From: Cenarchaeum symbiont of Oopsacas minuta
Lineage (GTDB): Archaea > Thermoproteota > Nitrososphaeria > Nitrososphaerales > Nitrosopumilaceae
Assembly (NCBI GenBank): GCA_029948415.1
Contig: JAJIZT010000002.1
Location: 82,335-146,334 of the forward strand
DNA: 64,000 nt
Direction: 5' to 3'
Part shown: positions 8,762-16,871 of the stretch, piece after piece
Position numbering within the stretch: position 1 is the stretch's first letter
Layout: each line of letters opens with the position of its first letter
Notes under the pieces: model-generated
What the model saw: only the letters and a program-made list of their open reading frames with translations
Told to the model about the DNA's origin: nothing
Database searches by the model: none
Made by a program: the position numbers and the translations under genes

Positions 8762-9892
8762 TTGGCAATAGTTCTTGGTATTATAGGTGGGGGGCAGCTT
8801 GGGATGATGCTTGCAGAGGCAGCAAAAAAAATGCCCGATAACATATCAGAGGTTGTAGTACTTGACCCAACTTTAGGATGCCCTGCAGCACAGATTGGCG
8901 TATCACAGATAGTGGCAAATTTTGATAATTATAAAGCAATAAAAGAACTAGCTAAAAGATCAGATATCATAACATATGAGATAGAGTCAGGGAATGCAGA
9001 CGCACTTGAATCAGTCTCCAATATAGTACAAGTAAGCCCATCTCCAGATACGTTGCGTACCTTACAAGACAAGTATATTCAAAAACAATTTCTACATAAA
9101 CATGATATACCTGTTGGGAAATTTTCTGTAATAAATTCCATCGATGATGTGTACACAAAAGCAAGAGAGTTTGGCTTTCCAGTATTGTTAAAGGCTAGAT
9201 ATGGAGCATATGATGGACGTGGAAACTATCTTGTTGATTCTGAGTCGTGCATAGAAAAAGCATATGAATATTTTTCAGGTAAACCTGTCTATATGGAGCG
9301 TCATATTGATTTTGATTTAGAAGTGTCAGTTATTGCAGCAAGAAATACAAAAGGAGAGATAAAAACATACCCTTTGGTTGAAAATATCCACAAAGATGGA
9401 ATACTATGCACCACAGTTGCCCCAGCTAGAACAGATTCGCAAGTAGCACAAAATGCTGAACAGATATCACATATGGTGATGGAAAATCTCAAAGGAGCAG
9501 GAGTGTTTGGAATTGAGATGTTTGTGACCTCTGATAGAAAGGTCTTAATCAATGAAATTGCTCCACGTGTACACAATTCAGGACATCATACGCTACAATC
9601 AAGTGCAACTACACAGTTTGAACAGCATCTTCGGGCAATATTGGGGCTAAAACTTGGCAGTACTATACTTTTACATCGTACTGTGATGCAGAATATACTA
9701 GGTCCAAAATCATTTTCTGGTGCATACACTTGTGACGATATTATAGGTGATGGGGTATATTTGAAAATGTACAATAAATCAGAATCACGGCCGTTGAGAA
9801 AATTGGGCCATCTCAACGTAGTAGAGACTAGTACAAACGAGGATCTAATTTCACGTGTAATGTCCATAAATATATCCATAAAACCCACATAA
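8762..9892 (+). CDS. purK: N5-carboxyaminoimidazole ribonucleotide synthase
   Basis: ATP-grasp enzyme of de novo purine synthesis that carboxylates AIR to N5-CAIR. The 376-residue protein starts with the PurK signature GIIGGGQLGMMLAEAA (residues 6-21). The ATP-grasp centre is visible in FPVLLKARYGAYDGRGNYLV (~140-160), and FGIEMFVTSD with INEIAPRVHNSGHHT (~250-280) gives the metal and substrate loop. The start is TTG 8762, 8 bp after the ilvA stop; no other start precedes the GGGQLG motif. The next gene is the convergent tRNA-Phe. purP, a later pathway step, lies at 38.7 kb. Confidence 0.93.
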   Translation: MAIVLGIIGGGQLGMMLAEAAKKMPDNISEVVVLDPTLGCPAAQIGVSQIVANFDNYKAIKELAKRSDIITYEIESGNADALESVSNIVQVSPSPDTLRTLQDKYIQKQFLHKHDIPVGKFSVINSIDDVYTKAREFGFPVLLKARYGAYDGRGNYLVDSESCIEKAYEYFSGKPVYMERHIDFDLEVSVIAARNTKGEIKTYPLVENIHKDGILCTTVAPARTDSQVAQNAEQISHMVMENLKGAGVFGIEMFVTSDRKVLINEIAPRVHNSGHHTLQSSATTQFEQHLRAILGLKLGSTILLHRTVMQNILGPKSFSGAYTCDDIIGDGVYLKMYNKSESRPLRKLGHLNVVETSTNEDLISRVMSINISIKPT

Positions 9893-9916
9893 TTTTTCAA
9901 ATGTAAAATTATGTGG

Positions 9917-9990
9917 TGCCAGGGGCGAGATTCGAACGCGCGACAGCTCGGTCTTCAGCCGAGTGCTCTCCCGGGCTGAGCTACCCTGGC
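9917..9990 (-). tRNA. tRNA-Phe (GAA)
   Basis: Minus-strand cloverleaf: acceptor GCCAGGG (9990-9984) pairs with CCCTGGC (9924-9918), discriminator A at 9917, and CCA is encoded at 9916-9914. The anticodon arm CTCGG-CTGAAGA-CCGAG gives anticodon GAA, and the T-arm loop reads GTTCGAATC. No intron is seen at the usual 37/38 position. It lies in the 229-bp gap between purK and the HD gene, convergent with purK. Confidence 0.96.
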
Positions 9991-10121
9991 ACTATAACAA
10001 ATCTATGACAAGTGGTTAAAGTATGTTTTGTGTATTTTTAAAAATACATAATCAGACTTTTGATAGAATATTTCACGCAAAATACATTTCATTAATAATA
10101 TCGAATATGTTACATTGAATT

Positions 10122-10652
10122 ATGATGGAAGAATTTTTCAGTGCGATTACAAGTCTCAAAAAAATACAGCGTCAAGGTTGGATAGATAAAGCTGGAATTG
10201 ATAATCCTGAATCGGTGGCAGATCATTCATACTCGGTGGCAGTTATGGCAATGGTATTTGGTGACGATGCAAAGATGGATTCATGTAAAATGATTCAAAT
10301 GGCACTGTTACATGATATGGCCGAATCAATAATTGGTGATCTAACACCAGAGATGATCACAAAGGTAGATAAAACCATCATAGAGTCAGCAGCAATTGAA
10401 AATATTACAAAGACACTTCCAAAACCATTGCGTGAAAAATATCGTGCAATTTGGGAAGAGTATGCTGCCCATCAAAGTAAAGAATCAAAGATGGTACACG
10501 AGATTGATAAATTCGATATGGGGTTACAAGCAAACATATACGCTAAAGATGGTGCATCATCTAGAAAAGATCTTCAGGTATTCATAGAATCTGCAGAAAA
10601 AAAGATAACAAATCCAAAAATAAAATCAATGCTAGAATTGTTTTCAAAATGA
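10122..10652 (+). CDS. HD-domain hydrolase (YfbR/HDDC2-like nucleotidase)
   Basis: A 176-residue HD-superfamily metal-dependent phosphohydrolase. The metal-binding signature is visible as ESVADHSYSVAVMAM (first His, ~35) and LLHDMAESIIGDLTP (HD pair, ~66), with a distal Asp in HEIDKFDMGLQA (~130). Members related to YfbR and HDDC2 hydrolyse 5'-deoxynucleoside monophosphates; the exact substrate here is inferred from that similarity. Two adjacent ATG codons (10122, 10125) are possible starts. An AT-rich TAATAATATC stretch about 25 nt upstream fits a leaderless promoter. It converges with the next gene, their stops 2 bp apart. Confidence 0.8.
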   Translation: MMEEFFSAITSLKKIQRQGWIDKAGIDNPESVADHSYSVAVMAMVFGDDAKMDSCKMIQMALLHDMAESIIGDLTPEMITKVDKTIIESAAIENITKTLPKPLREKYRAIWEEYAAHQSKESKMVHEIDKFDMGLQANIYAKDGASSRKDLQVFIESAEKKITNPKIKSMLELFSK

Positions 10653-10654
10653 GG

Positions 10655-11002
10655 TTAACACGAATCGCCACATCCACATGATACATCTTTTATCATGCGA
10701 AACTTGTCTGATTGTTCGTGACAGGATTGTACATAGTGTGCAAGATTTACAATCCTATTTCGAATCGCAGGATTTTTCCAACTACCTTCTCCTTTTAGCC
10801 AAGAATCAATCTCTAGTGTATCATAACAGCTATCATTGTTCATAATGTTACTAAATACGGTTTTCACATATTTGATATTGGATTCATCAAGTTTAGATTT
10901 GTCTTGAATCATTGTGGTCATCTCATTTAATTTTTCTATTGTATAGTTATCTAATGGCATAAGATTTATCTCAATATCTGTGCATATAACAGCTTTGAAC
11001 AT
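10655..11002 (-). CDS. Uncharacterised protein with Cys-rich C-terminus
   Basis: A 115-residue protein I do not recognise. It is mostly helical, has no membrane segment, and ends in VSCGCGDSC, a cluster of Cys that could bind a metal or form disulfides. Further Cys and His occur at NNDSCYD and HYVQSCHEQ. The gene is divergent from the one at 11039 (36 bp between starts, so promoters overlap) and converges with the HD hydrolase. Nothing here shows a function. Confidence 0.65.
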   Translation of the reverse strand: MFKAVICTDIEINLMPLDNYTIEKLNEMTTMIQDKSKLDESNIKYVKTVFSNIMNNDSCYDTLEIDSWLKGEGSWKNPAIRNRIVNLAHYVQSCHEQSDKFRMIKDVSCGCGDSC

Positions 11003-11038
11003 AAAATGATTTTTATAATTATTTATGATTTTAACAAT

Positions 11039-11386
11039 ATGCAGTATTTTAGTGCTTTAAGAGCAGGGCAAAAAAGAGTCGCAATTGCTAGAGAATATCT
11101 AAATGGGGTATGCGGAGGTAATGCCATGCCCGCATTAGCACTTGCCAACGACACCAAAGATGGATGGACGCCTGTCGGTGAAGAAATGTTGTACGCTGCA
11201 ATAGATGAATCATCGGGTTTTGTTTTAACTGATACGAGTGGATATATTATAAGCATAGTTGATTCAGCTGGAATTTCAAAGGCATTGATTCAGGGTGTTA
11301 CACAAAAACAGAAAGAAAACATGGTAAACACATTTGAATCAGATGGGATATGTAAATACGATGGCAAGGTAACGTTGCCAGTATAA
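11039..11386 (+). CDS. Uncharacterised conserved-looking small protein
   Basis: A 115-residue soluble protein of unknown function, from MQYFSALRAGQKR to KYDGKVTLPV. The ATG at 11039 is preferred over the frame opening at 11006, because the extra residues (MIFIIIYDFNN) would sit in the divergent promoter region and look non-coding. It contains VCGGNAMPALALAND and SSGFVLTDTSGYIISIVD, a mixed alpha/beta pattern. The next gene follows after 29 bp on the same strand, so the two may form an operon. No catalytic motif is evident. Confidence 0.6.
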   Translation: MQYFSALRAGQKRVAIAREYLNGVCGGNAMPALALANDTKDGWTPVGEEMLYAAIDESSGFVLTDTSGYIISIVDSAGISKALIQGVTQKQKENMVNTFESDGICKYDGKVTLPV

Positions 11387-11415
11387 TTAACCATAAAATG
11401 TAAAGCTTTAGGTAT

Positions 11416-12666
11416 GTGAAAGTGTATGTAATACACATGGTAGGAAAATTCTCGCAAGAGATAGAAGTTTCAGGACATTTGGTAGATTCTTCAATTCTTT
11501 CACGCATATTCAACGTCATAGTTGATGTAAATGGCGAATTCGAAGTTTTAGAAATTAATATTGGAAAAAAGAAACATGATGAAAGCTATGCACGACTTTC
11601 AGTTTGGGGTAAAAATTTTACCCATTTGAATAAAATATTAGAGCTTACATACAGAGAAGGTGCATCATCAAAACTACAAAAAGAAGTAAAACTCAAAGCT
11701 GCACAAAAAGATATGGTTATGCCAATAAATTTTTACAGTACAACAAACAATCGTACAAAAATCTACCTACATAAAAAATGGATAAATGTTACCAATACGA
11801 TGATGGATAAATGCATCATTGTGAAAAAATCCACCGCTATGTGCATTCCTATACGTGAAGTTCGACGCGGAGATCTTATTGTCGTTGGAGAAGATGGGGT
11901 TCAAGTAACGCCACCTGTAAGACCACGTGATGGAACTAATGTCTTTGAATTCATGGGTAGTGGTGGTTCTAGCGAGAGACCTACTCAACATATTGCAAAA
12001 AACCTTGCAAAAGACATCATAGATATTAAAAAATCCAAAGGTAAGGTAGTGTTGGTTGGAGGTCCTGCAATAGTGCATACTGGTGCAGCTGATGCTATAG
12101 CAGAGATGATAAAACAGGGATACATTGGAGCCGTTTTGGCAGGAAATGCACTTGCAGTACATGATATCGAGTATGCTACTTTGGGAACATCACTTGGCAT
12201 GAACGTAAAAGATGGAACACTTGCAGTCAAAGGTCATCGTAACCATATGGATACAGTAAATGCAGTGTTTGAATCAGGTTCTATTAAAAACATGATAAAA
12301 AAAGGTAAACTCAAAAAAGGAATAATGTATGAATGTGTAAAGCAACATATTCCATTTGTTCTAGCTGGATCCATTAGAGATGACGGACCATTACCTGACG
12401 TGATAACTGACGTGGTGGAGGCTCAAAAACTATACAAAAACGTGTTAAAAGATGCCAAAATGGTTATGATGGTATCGACAATGTTACATTCAATTGCAAC
12501 TGGAAATATGCTACCTGCAGATGTCAAAGTAATCATAGTGGACATAAACCAACCTACGGTGACAAAGTTAATGGATAGAGGAACATGGCAGGCTCTTGGA
12601 ATAGTGACAGATGTTGGTGCATTTATGCCAATGCTAGCAACACATATTAAAAAAATTACCAAATAA
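11416..12666 (+). CDS. LOR/SDH-domain protein, probable archaeal ornithine cyclodeaminase
   Basis: A 416-residue member of the archaeal LOR/SDH family (TIGR00300 type). The N-terminal domain contains the hallmark SGHLVDSSILSRIFNVIVD (~20-38) and EVLEINIGKKKHDESYARLSV; the C-terminal half carries a nucleotide-binding core (VVLVGGPAIVHTGAADAIAEMI, ~210-235) and MVMMVSTMLHSIATGNMLPA. Archaeal members have been described as ornithine cyclodeaminases making proline from ornithine, so the gene may supply proline; the substrate here is inferred. GTG 11416 is the outermost start and the Met of MVGKFSQEIEV a possible alternative. A ureohydrolase elsewhere in the window could feed ornithine or putrescine metabolism. 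Confidence 0.75.
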   Translation: MKVYVIHMVGKFSQEIEVSGHLVDSSILSRIFNVIVDVNGEFEVLEINIGKKKHDESYARLSVWGKNFTHLNKILELTYREGASSKLQKEVKLKAAQKDMVMPINFYSTTNNRTKIYLHKKWINVTNTMMDKCIIVKKSTAMCIPIREVRRGDLIVVGEDGVQVTPPVRPRDGTNVFEFMGSGGSSERPTQHIAKNLAKDIIDIKKSKGKVVLVGGPAIVHTGAADAIAEMIKQGYIGAVLAGNALAVHDIEYATLGTSLGMNVKDGTLAVKGHRNHMDTVNAVFESGSIKNMIKKGKLKKGIMYECVKQHIPFVLAGSIRDDGPLPDVITDVVEAQKLYKNVLKDAKMVMMVSTMLHSIATGNMLPADVKVIIVDINQPTVTKLMDRGTWQALGIVTDVGAFMPMLATHIKKITK

Positions 12667-12805
12667 ACATGTCCAGCATATGGATAAAAACTAGGTATTA
12701 AAAATATCTCCGAGAGTGGAATTTATGCCTGCAAATATTGAACAGATGGTCACGTATAAAACTAACCAATGAAGATTTATTAACACAAATTCTGATCACT
12801 ATCAT

Positions 12806-13195
12806 ATGGCACTAAAAATTGCAATAGTATTGGTCTCAATATCAATTGCGTTACTTGCAACATATGGTGCTGATGTAGCTCTTTCATATACAAATGATGC
12901 CAAGGTTGGATTTTTACCATTTGATCATATGACTCGCGGTTTAGGACTTGGCATCCCTGCACTCGTGCTTCCATTCATCTCATTTTTTATCGCAAGAAAT
13001 GATGAATCAAAAGTACATGGAGGACTTTTGATTCTATCTGCAATTTTAATTATAATGGGAGGAGTTACAGTTTTACTCGCAAAACCAGAATCTGCATCTA
13101 GTATGGAAAGAAATCCCATTATGGAATCAGGTCCACTCATAATAGCGGGTATAATCATAGCTATACTAGGCGCAATAAAGTTAAAACGATCATAG
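12806..13195 (+). CDS. Small four-helix membrane protein
   Basis: A 129-residue protein with four predicted membrane segments: residues ~4-24, 47-66, 72-93 and 108-124 (PLIIAGIIIAILGAI). Short loops and a terminal KLKRS suggest a cytoplasmic C-terminus. I recognise no family. It is followed after 15 bp by a 42-residue zinc-ribbon microprotein and then by DedA, all on the same strand, which suggests a small membrane-related operon. ATG 12806 is preceded by a TATA-like ATTTATTAAC about 30 nt upstream. Confidence 0.7.
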   Translation: MALKIAIVLVSISIALLATYGADVALSYTNDAKVGFLPFDHMTRGLGLGIPALVLPFISFFIARNDESKVHGGLLILSAILIIMGGVTVLLAKPESASSMERNPIMESGPLIIAGIIIAILGAIKLKRS

Positions 13196-13210
13196 ATTAC
13201 ACGTATTTTC

Positions 13211-13339
13211 ATGACAACAATGTGTGTAAAATGTGGTACTAGTACGAAAAAACCACACGAGTGCGAACATACAGATGATCAACCTTTTTGTACAGAATGT
13301 TATACAGAGCTTCACTACTATATGACAGAGTCGGATTAA
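13211..13339 (+). CDS. 42-residue zinc-binding microprotein
   Basis: A short ORF, MTTMCVKCGTSTKKPHECEH at the start and ending YYMTESD, with paired CxxC knuckles (CVKC and CTEC) plus CEH, the pattern of a single zinc ribbon. Its stop TAA (13337-13339) directly abuts the ATG of the DedA gene at 13340, which argues for translation in the same transcript. Function unknown; such microproteins often regulate or bind nucleic acid, but that is inference. Confidence 0.6.
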   Translation: MTTMCVKCGTSTKKPHECEHTDDQPFCTECYTELHYYMTESD

Positions 13340-13870
13340 ATGAATCAGATAGAGCAGGTAATACAATGGGTAACTGGACTCATAAATGAAGAAACATTAT
13401 ACTTTGGCATATTTGTTGCATCACTAATCGAGACTGTCTTTCCACCTATACCTACACTTGCCATATTTCCGCTAGCAGGATTTGTAGCTTCACAAAGTGG
13501 AATTGACGTGTTTGGAACAGTGTTACTTGGTATTATAGGTGGAATTGGTGCATCCATTGGCTCTACTGTCATCTATGTTGTATCATGGAAGCTTGGTCGC
13601 AAAATCGTATTGCAATATCTGCGCCGAATTCGAATCCAAGAATCATCGATCATCAGGGCTGAAAGATGGTTTAGAAAATATGGTGACAAGATTGTTCTCT
13701 TTGGTAGAATGTTGCCAATTATGCGCGAGATGGTCTCAATTCCAGCTGGAATTTTAAAAATGCATCCGTTAAAATTTCTAATTTATACATTTACTGGCTC
13801 TTGTGTCTGGAGTATTGGCACCATATTTGCAGGATATTATTTTGGTGCCGCAGTCTTTAGTAACCCATAG
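13340..13870 (+). CDS. DedA/SNARE-associated family membrane protein
   Basis: A 176-residue integral membrane protein of the DedA superfamily, whose members act as lipid scramblases or flippases in the cytoplasmic membrane. Recognisable features are the re-entrant region ASLIETVFPPIPTLAIFPLAGF (~28-49), the glycine-rich segment LGIIGGIGASIGSTVIYVV (~63-82), and the RWFRKYGDKIVLFGRMLPIMRE motif (~108-130) with the conserved FxRxxP-like arginine. It starts immediately after the stop of the microprotein. The lipid substrate cannot be told; undecaprenyl-type carriers in bacteria suggest a polyprenyl-phosphate role, and the nearby sugar nucleotidyltransferase would fit. Confidence 0.9.
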   Translation: MNQIEQVIQWVTGLINEETLYFGIFVASLIETVFPPIPTLAIFPLAGFVASQSGIDVFGTVLLGIIGGIGASIGSTVIYVVSWKLGRKIVLQYLRRIRIQESSIIRAERWFRKYGDKIVLFGRMLPIMREMVSIPAGILKMHPLKFLIYTFTGSCVWSIGTIFAGYYFGAAVFSNP

Positions 13871-13915
13871 CATACTGACGCAAAGTTGAATTGTGGGAAT
13901 GTATCGGTTTGATAT

Positions 13916-14590
13916 ATGCATGCCATAATTTTAGCAGGAGGTAGAGGAACACGACTCTTACCAATAACTGATTGTATACCAAAATCACTCATTTCGATAA
14001 ATGGTAAACCTATACTAGAGTGGCAGATATTGATGCTTGCAAAATTTGGCATACGCGATATCATAGTCGCTTCTGGATATAAAAGCGAGCAGATTGTAGA
14101 TTATACAAGATCTCGTGATGGGTTTGGCTCAAATGTTACAACATCTATTGAAAAAAATCCACTTGGAACAGGCGGGGCAATAAAAAAAGCTAGTGAATTG
14201 ATTAAAGATGAATCGTTTATTGTCTTAAATGGAGATGTGTTGACAGATATTCCCATATCAGATATTCTCAAAGTACAAAATTCACTAGCTGCAGTACAAC
14301 TACCTACAGCATATGGACTCTTGGACATAAAAAAAGATCACATTATAGGATTTAATGAAAAAGGTATACTTGAAAACACATGGATAAACGGAGGAATTTA
14401 TCATCTTGGTAGAGAAATGCTTGCAGATATTCCTACAAAAGGTAACATCGAGGATACGACATTTCCAAAGTATGCCAAAGCAGGAAAACTGTACGTCATG
14501 CAGTTTAAAGGTAAAAGATGGTTTTCTATTGATTCACACAAAGATCTTGAAAAATGCTCCAATGTGATACACAAGATGATCAAAGGTTAG
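13916..14590 (+). CDS. Sugar-phosphate nucleotidyltransferase
   Basis: A 224-residue NTP_transferase-type enzyme that activates a sugar-1-phosphate to an NDP-sugar. The N-terminus MHAIILAGGRGTRLLPITD has the GxGTR nucleotide loop, CIPKSLISINGKPILEWQ the conserved Lys, and VLNGDVLTD (~100) the metal-binding Asp. It is a single-domain enzyme without the C-terminal beta-helix of GlmU-type proteins. Candidate products are GDP-mannose, UDP-GlcNAc or dTDP-glucose; the sequence alone does not decide. It follows DedA by 45 bp on the same strand and likely serves glycan or lipid-linked sugar synthesis. Confidence 0.87.
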   Translation: MHAIILAGGRGTRLLPITDCIPKSLISINGKPILEWQILMLAKFGIRDIIVASGYKSEQIVDYTRSRDGFGSNVTTSIEKNPLGTGGAIKKASELIKDESFIVLNGDVLTDIPISDILKVQNSLAAVQLPTAYGLLDIKKDHIIGFNEKGILENTWINGGIYHLGREMLADIPTKGNIEDTTFPKYAKAGKLYVMQFKGKRWFSIDSHKDLEKCSNVIHKMIKG

Positions 14591-14745
14591 GCTCCGTGCA
14601 TATGTAGAGTGGTCATCACATATGCAATCTCGGATGCAAATCCATCATCATTATTTAATTTTTGCATATATTCTAGTGCACATCCAAAAAATTCTTTTGC
14701 TGCATATTTAGAATAATCATCTCCCATGCCTATCTTTTCGCACAC
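14587..14745 (-). CDS. Candidate small protein, 46-52 residues
   Basis: A clean short frame with GTG at 14745 or ATG at 14727, reading MGDDYSKYAAKEFFGCALEY and ending TTLHMHGA. It looks like two amphipathic helices with coding-like composition. It overlaps the stop of the nucleotidyltransferase by 3 bases and is divergent from the LLM oxidoreductase 15-33 bp away, leaving little room for both promoters. The alternative is that these 170 bp are plain intergenic DNA. Confidence 0.4.
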   Translation of the reverse strand: MCEKIGMGDDYSKYAAKEFFGCALEYMQKLNNDDGFASEIAYVMTTLHMHGA

Positions 14746-14760
14746 AGCTTATAATGTCTA

Positions 14761-15759
14761 GTGCAAGTAAACATTCGCGTGAGAATCTCATATAGCTTGG
14801 GTTCAATTTTGAACATCGATGAGGTACTTGAATGTGCCACATACATAGACCGTATGAAGAATCAGCCCGATACTATATGGATTCCAGAAACTTGGGGAAT
14901 GGAAAATTTTGCCACGGTGGCAGCCGTGTCGCAGAGGGCACATATACCACGAATTGGATCATCTATAATCAACGTATATTCACGCACTCCAGCTCTTGTT
15001 GCCATGGGTTCTGTAACTATTGATAAAATTACAGATGGAAGATTTGTTCTAGGTCTTGGAGCAAGTAGTAAACCAATAGTTGAAAGATTCCACGGTGTAA
15101 AATATACAATGCAACTTGACCGTATGAGAGAATACATAGATATCATACGATTGGCATTTTCTGGTAAACGAATTGATTATGATGGAAACTTTTTCAAACT
15201 GCGTGGTTTTAAACTTCTTTCAAAATCATCCCGTGCTAGTATACCAATATACATTGCAGCTGTAAATAAAAAAATGGTTGATTTATGCTGGCAGATCGGT
15301 GATGGCGTAATATTTTATCTACGTCCGCTTGAAGAGTTGAAAAATACATTATCACATATGCAAACAACAAAAAAGATAGATGTAGCTTGTCAAATAATCA
15401 CAGCAGTATCAAATGATAGTGAAAAAGCAGCAGAACGGGTAAAAACCACACTAGCTTTTTACGTGGCAGTTGGTGCAGTGTATAGAGATTTTTTAGCAAA
15501 GAATGGATTTAAAGAAGAAGTTTGTGCAATATATGAACAGTATAAAAAAACTGGATTGGACAATCTACATCAAACTGTACCAGAAAAAATGATTCGTTCA
15601 CTTGCCATTTTTGGATCAGCTGATGAATGCTTTGAGAATATGAAAAGATTTTACAATGCAGGAATAGATCTTCCAATTGTACAATTCAACCCAGTTGGTG
15701 ACGTAATGGAATCCTTTAAACTTGCACATTCTGCATTTACTGGCGGAGATCGTAGCTGA
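14761..15759 (+). CDS. LLM-class flavin/F420-dependent oxidoreductase
   Basis: A 332-residue luciferase-like monooxygenase-fold TIM barrel, closest in style to F420-dependent enzymes such as Mer. Visible elements are DTIWIPETWG (~38), the conserved region RIGSSIINVYSRTPALVAM (~60-80), GRFVLGLGASSKP (~95-107) and LRGFKLLSKSSRASIPIYIAAV. Starts at GTG 14761. Established: Thaumarchaeota make F420, and this class reduces or oxidises diverse substrates with F420 or FMN. Its stop overlaps by 4 bases the probable start of a thiolase, so it may act on the same acyl or ketone metabolite as the thiolase-DUF35 pair; that is inference. Confidence 0.85.
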   Translation: MQVNIRVRISYSLGSILNIDEVLECATYIDRMKNQPDTIWIPETWGMENFATVAAVSQRAHIPRIGSSIINVYSRTPALVAMGSVTIDKITDGRFVLGLGASSKPIVERFHGVKYTMQLDRMREYIDIIRLAFSGKRIDYDGNFFKLRGFKLLSKSSRASIPIYIAAVNKKMVDLCWQIGDGVIFYLRPLEELKNTLSHMQTTKKIDVACQIITAVSNDSEKAAERVKTTLAFYVAVGAVYRDFLAKNGFKEEVCAIYEQYKKTGLDNLHQTVPEKMIRSLAIFGSADECFENMKRFYNAGIDLPIVQFNPVGDVMESFKLAHSAFTGGDRS

Positions 15760-16871
15760 ATCCTGTTGCATGTATAGCATACGGAGGGACACGTTTCTCA
15801 CATAGTGGATCTGCAAAATCACATATGTTAAAAGCAGTACAAAGCCTTTTTGCATCAACGCCTACATTGAAATCTAACGAGATTGATGGCGTTCTAGTAT
15901 CAACAAATGAAAATTCAAAGTATCTTGCAGCAGAGATCTCTGAATCTTTAGGAATACGACCAAAACATGCACACACTGTTGAAAATCTCTGCAGTTCTGG
16001 CTCTAATGCAATAGTCTCCGCATATGCATACATCAGAGCAGGACTTGCAGATATGATAATGGTCATCGGTGCAGATGAGAGCAATGGTCCAGGGCAAGTT
16101 TTAGATGCGGATATATCAAGAGGAAGGTTTTCCCATCCGATATACTGGGCATCACTTTTTACTGCATCATACAAACGCAGGTATGGAATAAACGCAGAAC
16201 ATATTGCCACAGTCTCTGCAAAAAATCATATGCATGCAAAAGATAATCCTCTTGCACTATATTCTAAAGAATATTCTGTTACAGATATTCTTGAATCAAA
16301 AGAGATAACATCCGATATACACCTATACGAATGTTCTAGAATATGTACTGGAGCTTCTGCAGTATTGCTTGCTTCTCAAAATATGATAAAACGTTTAGAA
16401 TGTAAAAATCCTGCATGGATAACCGGTGTTGGAGGAGAGACGGATTCAGCTAGTGTATCACATATTTGGGATTTTTCATCATTACATTCTGCATCTGTTG
16501 CCGCACATGATGCTATGAACATGGCAAAAATATCTCCGGATGATATTGACGTTGCAGAGGTACACGATGCGTTTGCCATCTGTGAACCTATGGCATTAGA
16601 AGCAGTTAAAATGGCTGACAGAGGTCGTGGCGTAGAATTATCAAACGAGTTGTATACAACACGCAACAAAATGATAAACCCTCGTGGAGGTCTTATTGGA
16701 TCAGGGCATCCGATAGGTGCAACTGGTGTTGCACAGATGGCAGAGATTACAGCACAGGTTACAGGGTCTGCAGGTTTGAGACAAGTACAAGGAGCAAGAA
16801 TAGGTCTAGTACAAAACATGTCTGCAGCTGCCACATCATCAACGGTTTTGGTGTTAAATTGTGAGCTTTGA
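15756..16871 (+). CDS. Thiolase-superfamily acyl-CoA acetyltransferase (SCP-x/archaeal type)
   Basis: A thiolase of the archaeal type that works with a DUF35 zinc-ribbon/OB partner. Active-site blocks are VENLCSSGSNAI (nucleophilic Cys), VAEVHDAFAICEPMA and GGLIGSGHPIGATG (catalytic His). The first ATG, 15825, would delete the N-terminal strand; the frame is open back to 15756, and CTG 15756 gives NPVACIAYGGTRFSHSG, matching the usual thiolase start, with a CTGA 4-base overlap to the upstream stop. No ATG, GTG or TTG lies in frame between, so CTG is the likely start (371 residues). The C-terminal LVQNMSAAATSSTV lacks the HNxGG-type loop normally found there. Acetoacetyl-CoA formation is one possible reaction; the substrate is not proven. 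Confidence 0.82.
   Translation: MNPVACIAYGGTRFSHSGSAKSHMLKAVQSLFASTPTLKSNEIDGVLVSTNENSKYLAAEISESLGIRPKHAHTVENLCSSGSNAIVSAYAYIRAGLADMIMVIGADESNGPGQVLDADISRGRFSHPIYWASLFTASYKRRYGINAEHIATVSAKNHMHAKDNPLALYSKEYSVTDILESKEITSDIHLYECSRICTGASAVLLASQNMIKRLECKNPAWITGVGGETDSASVSHIWDFSSLHSASVAAHDAMNMAKISPDDIDVAEVHDAFAICEPMALEAVKMADRGRGVELSNELYTTRNKMINPRGGLIGSGHPIGATGVAQMAEITAQVTGSAGLRQVQGARIGLVQNMSAAATSSTVLVLNCEL

Noticed and set aside
12720-12780. Short ORF MPANIEQMVTYKTNQ
   Set aside because: Only 15 codons, no coupling and no motif; it lies in the probable promoter region of the membrane protein at 12806.
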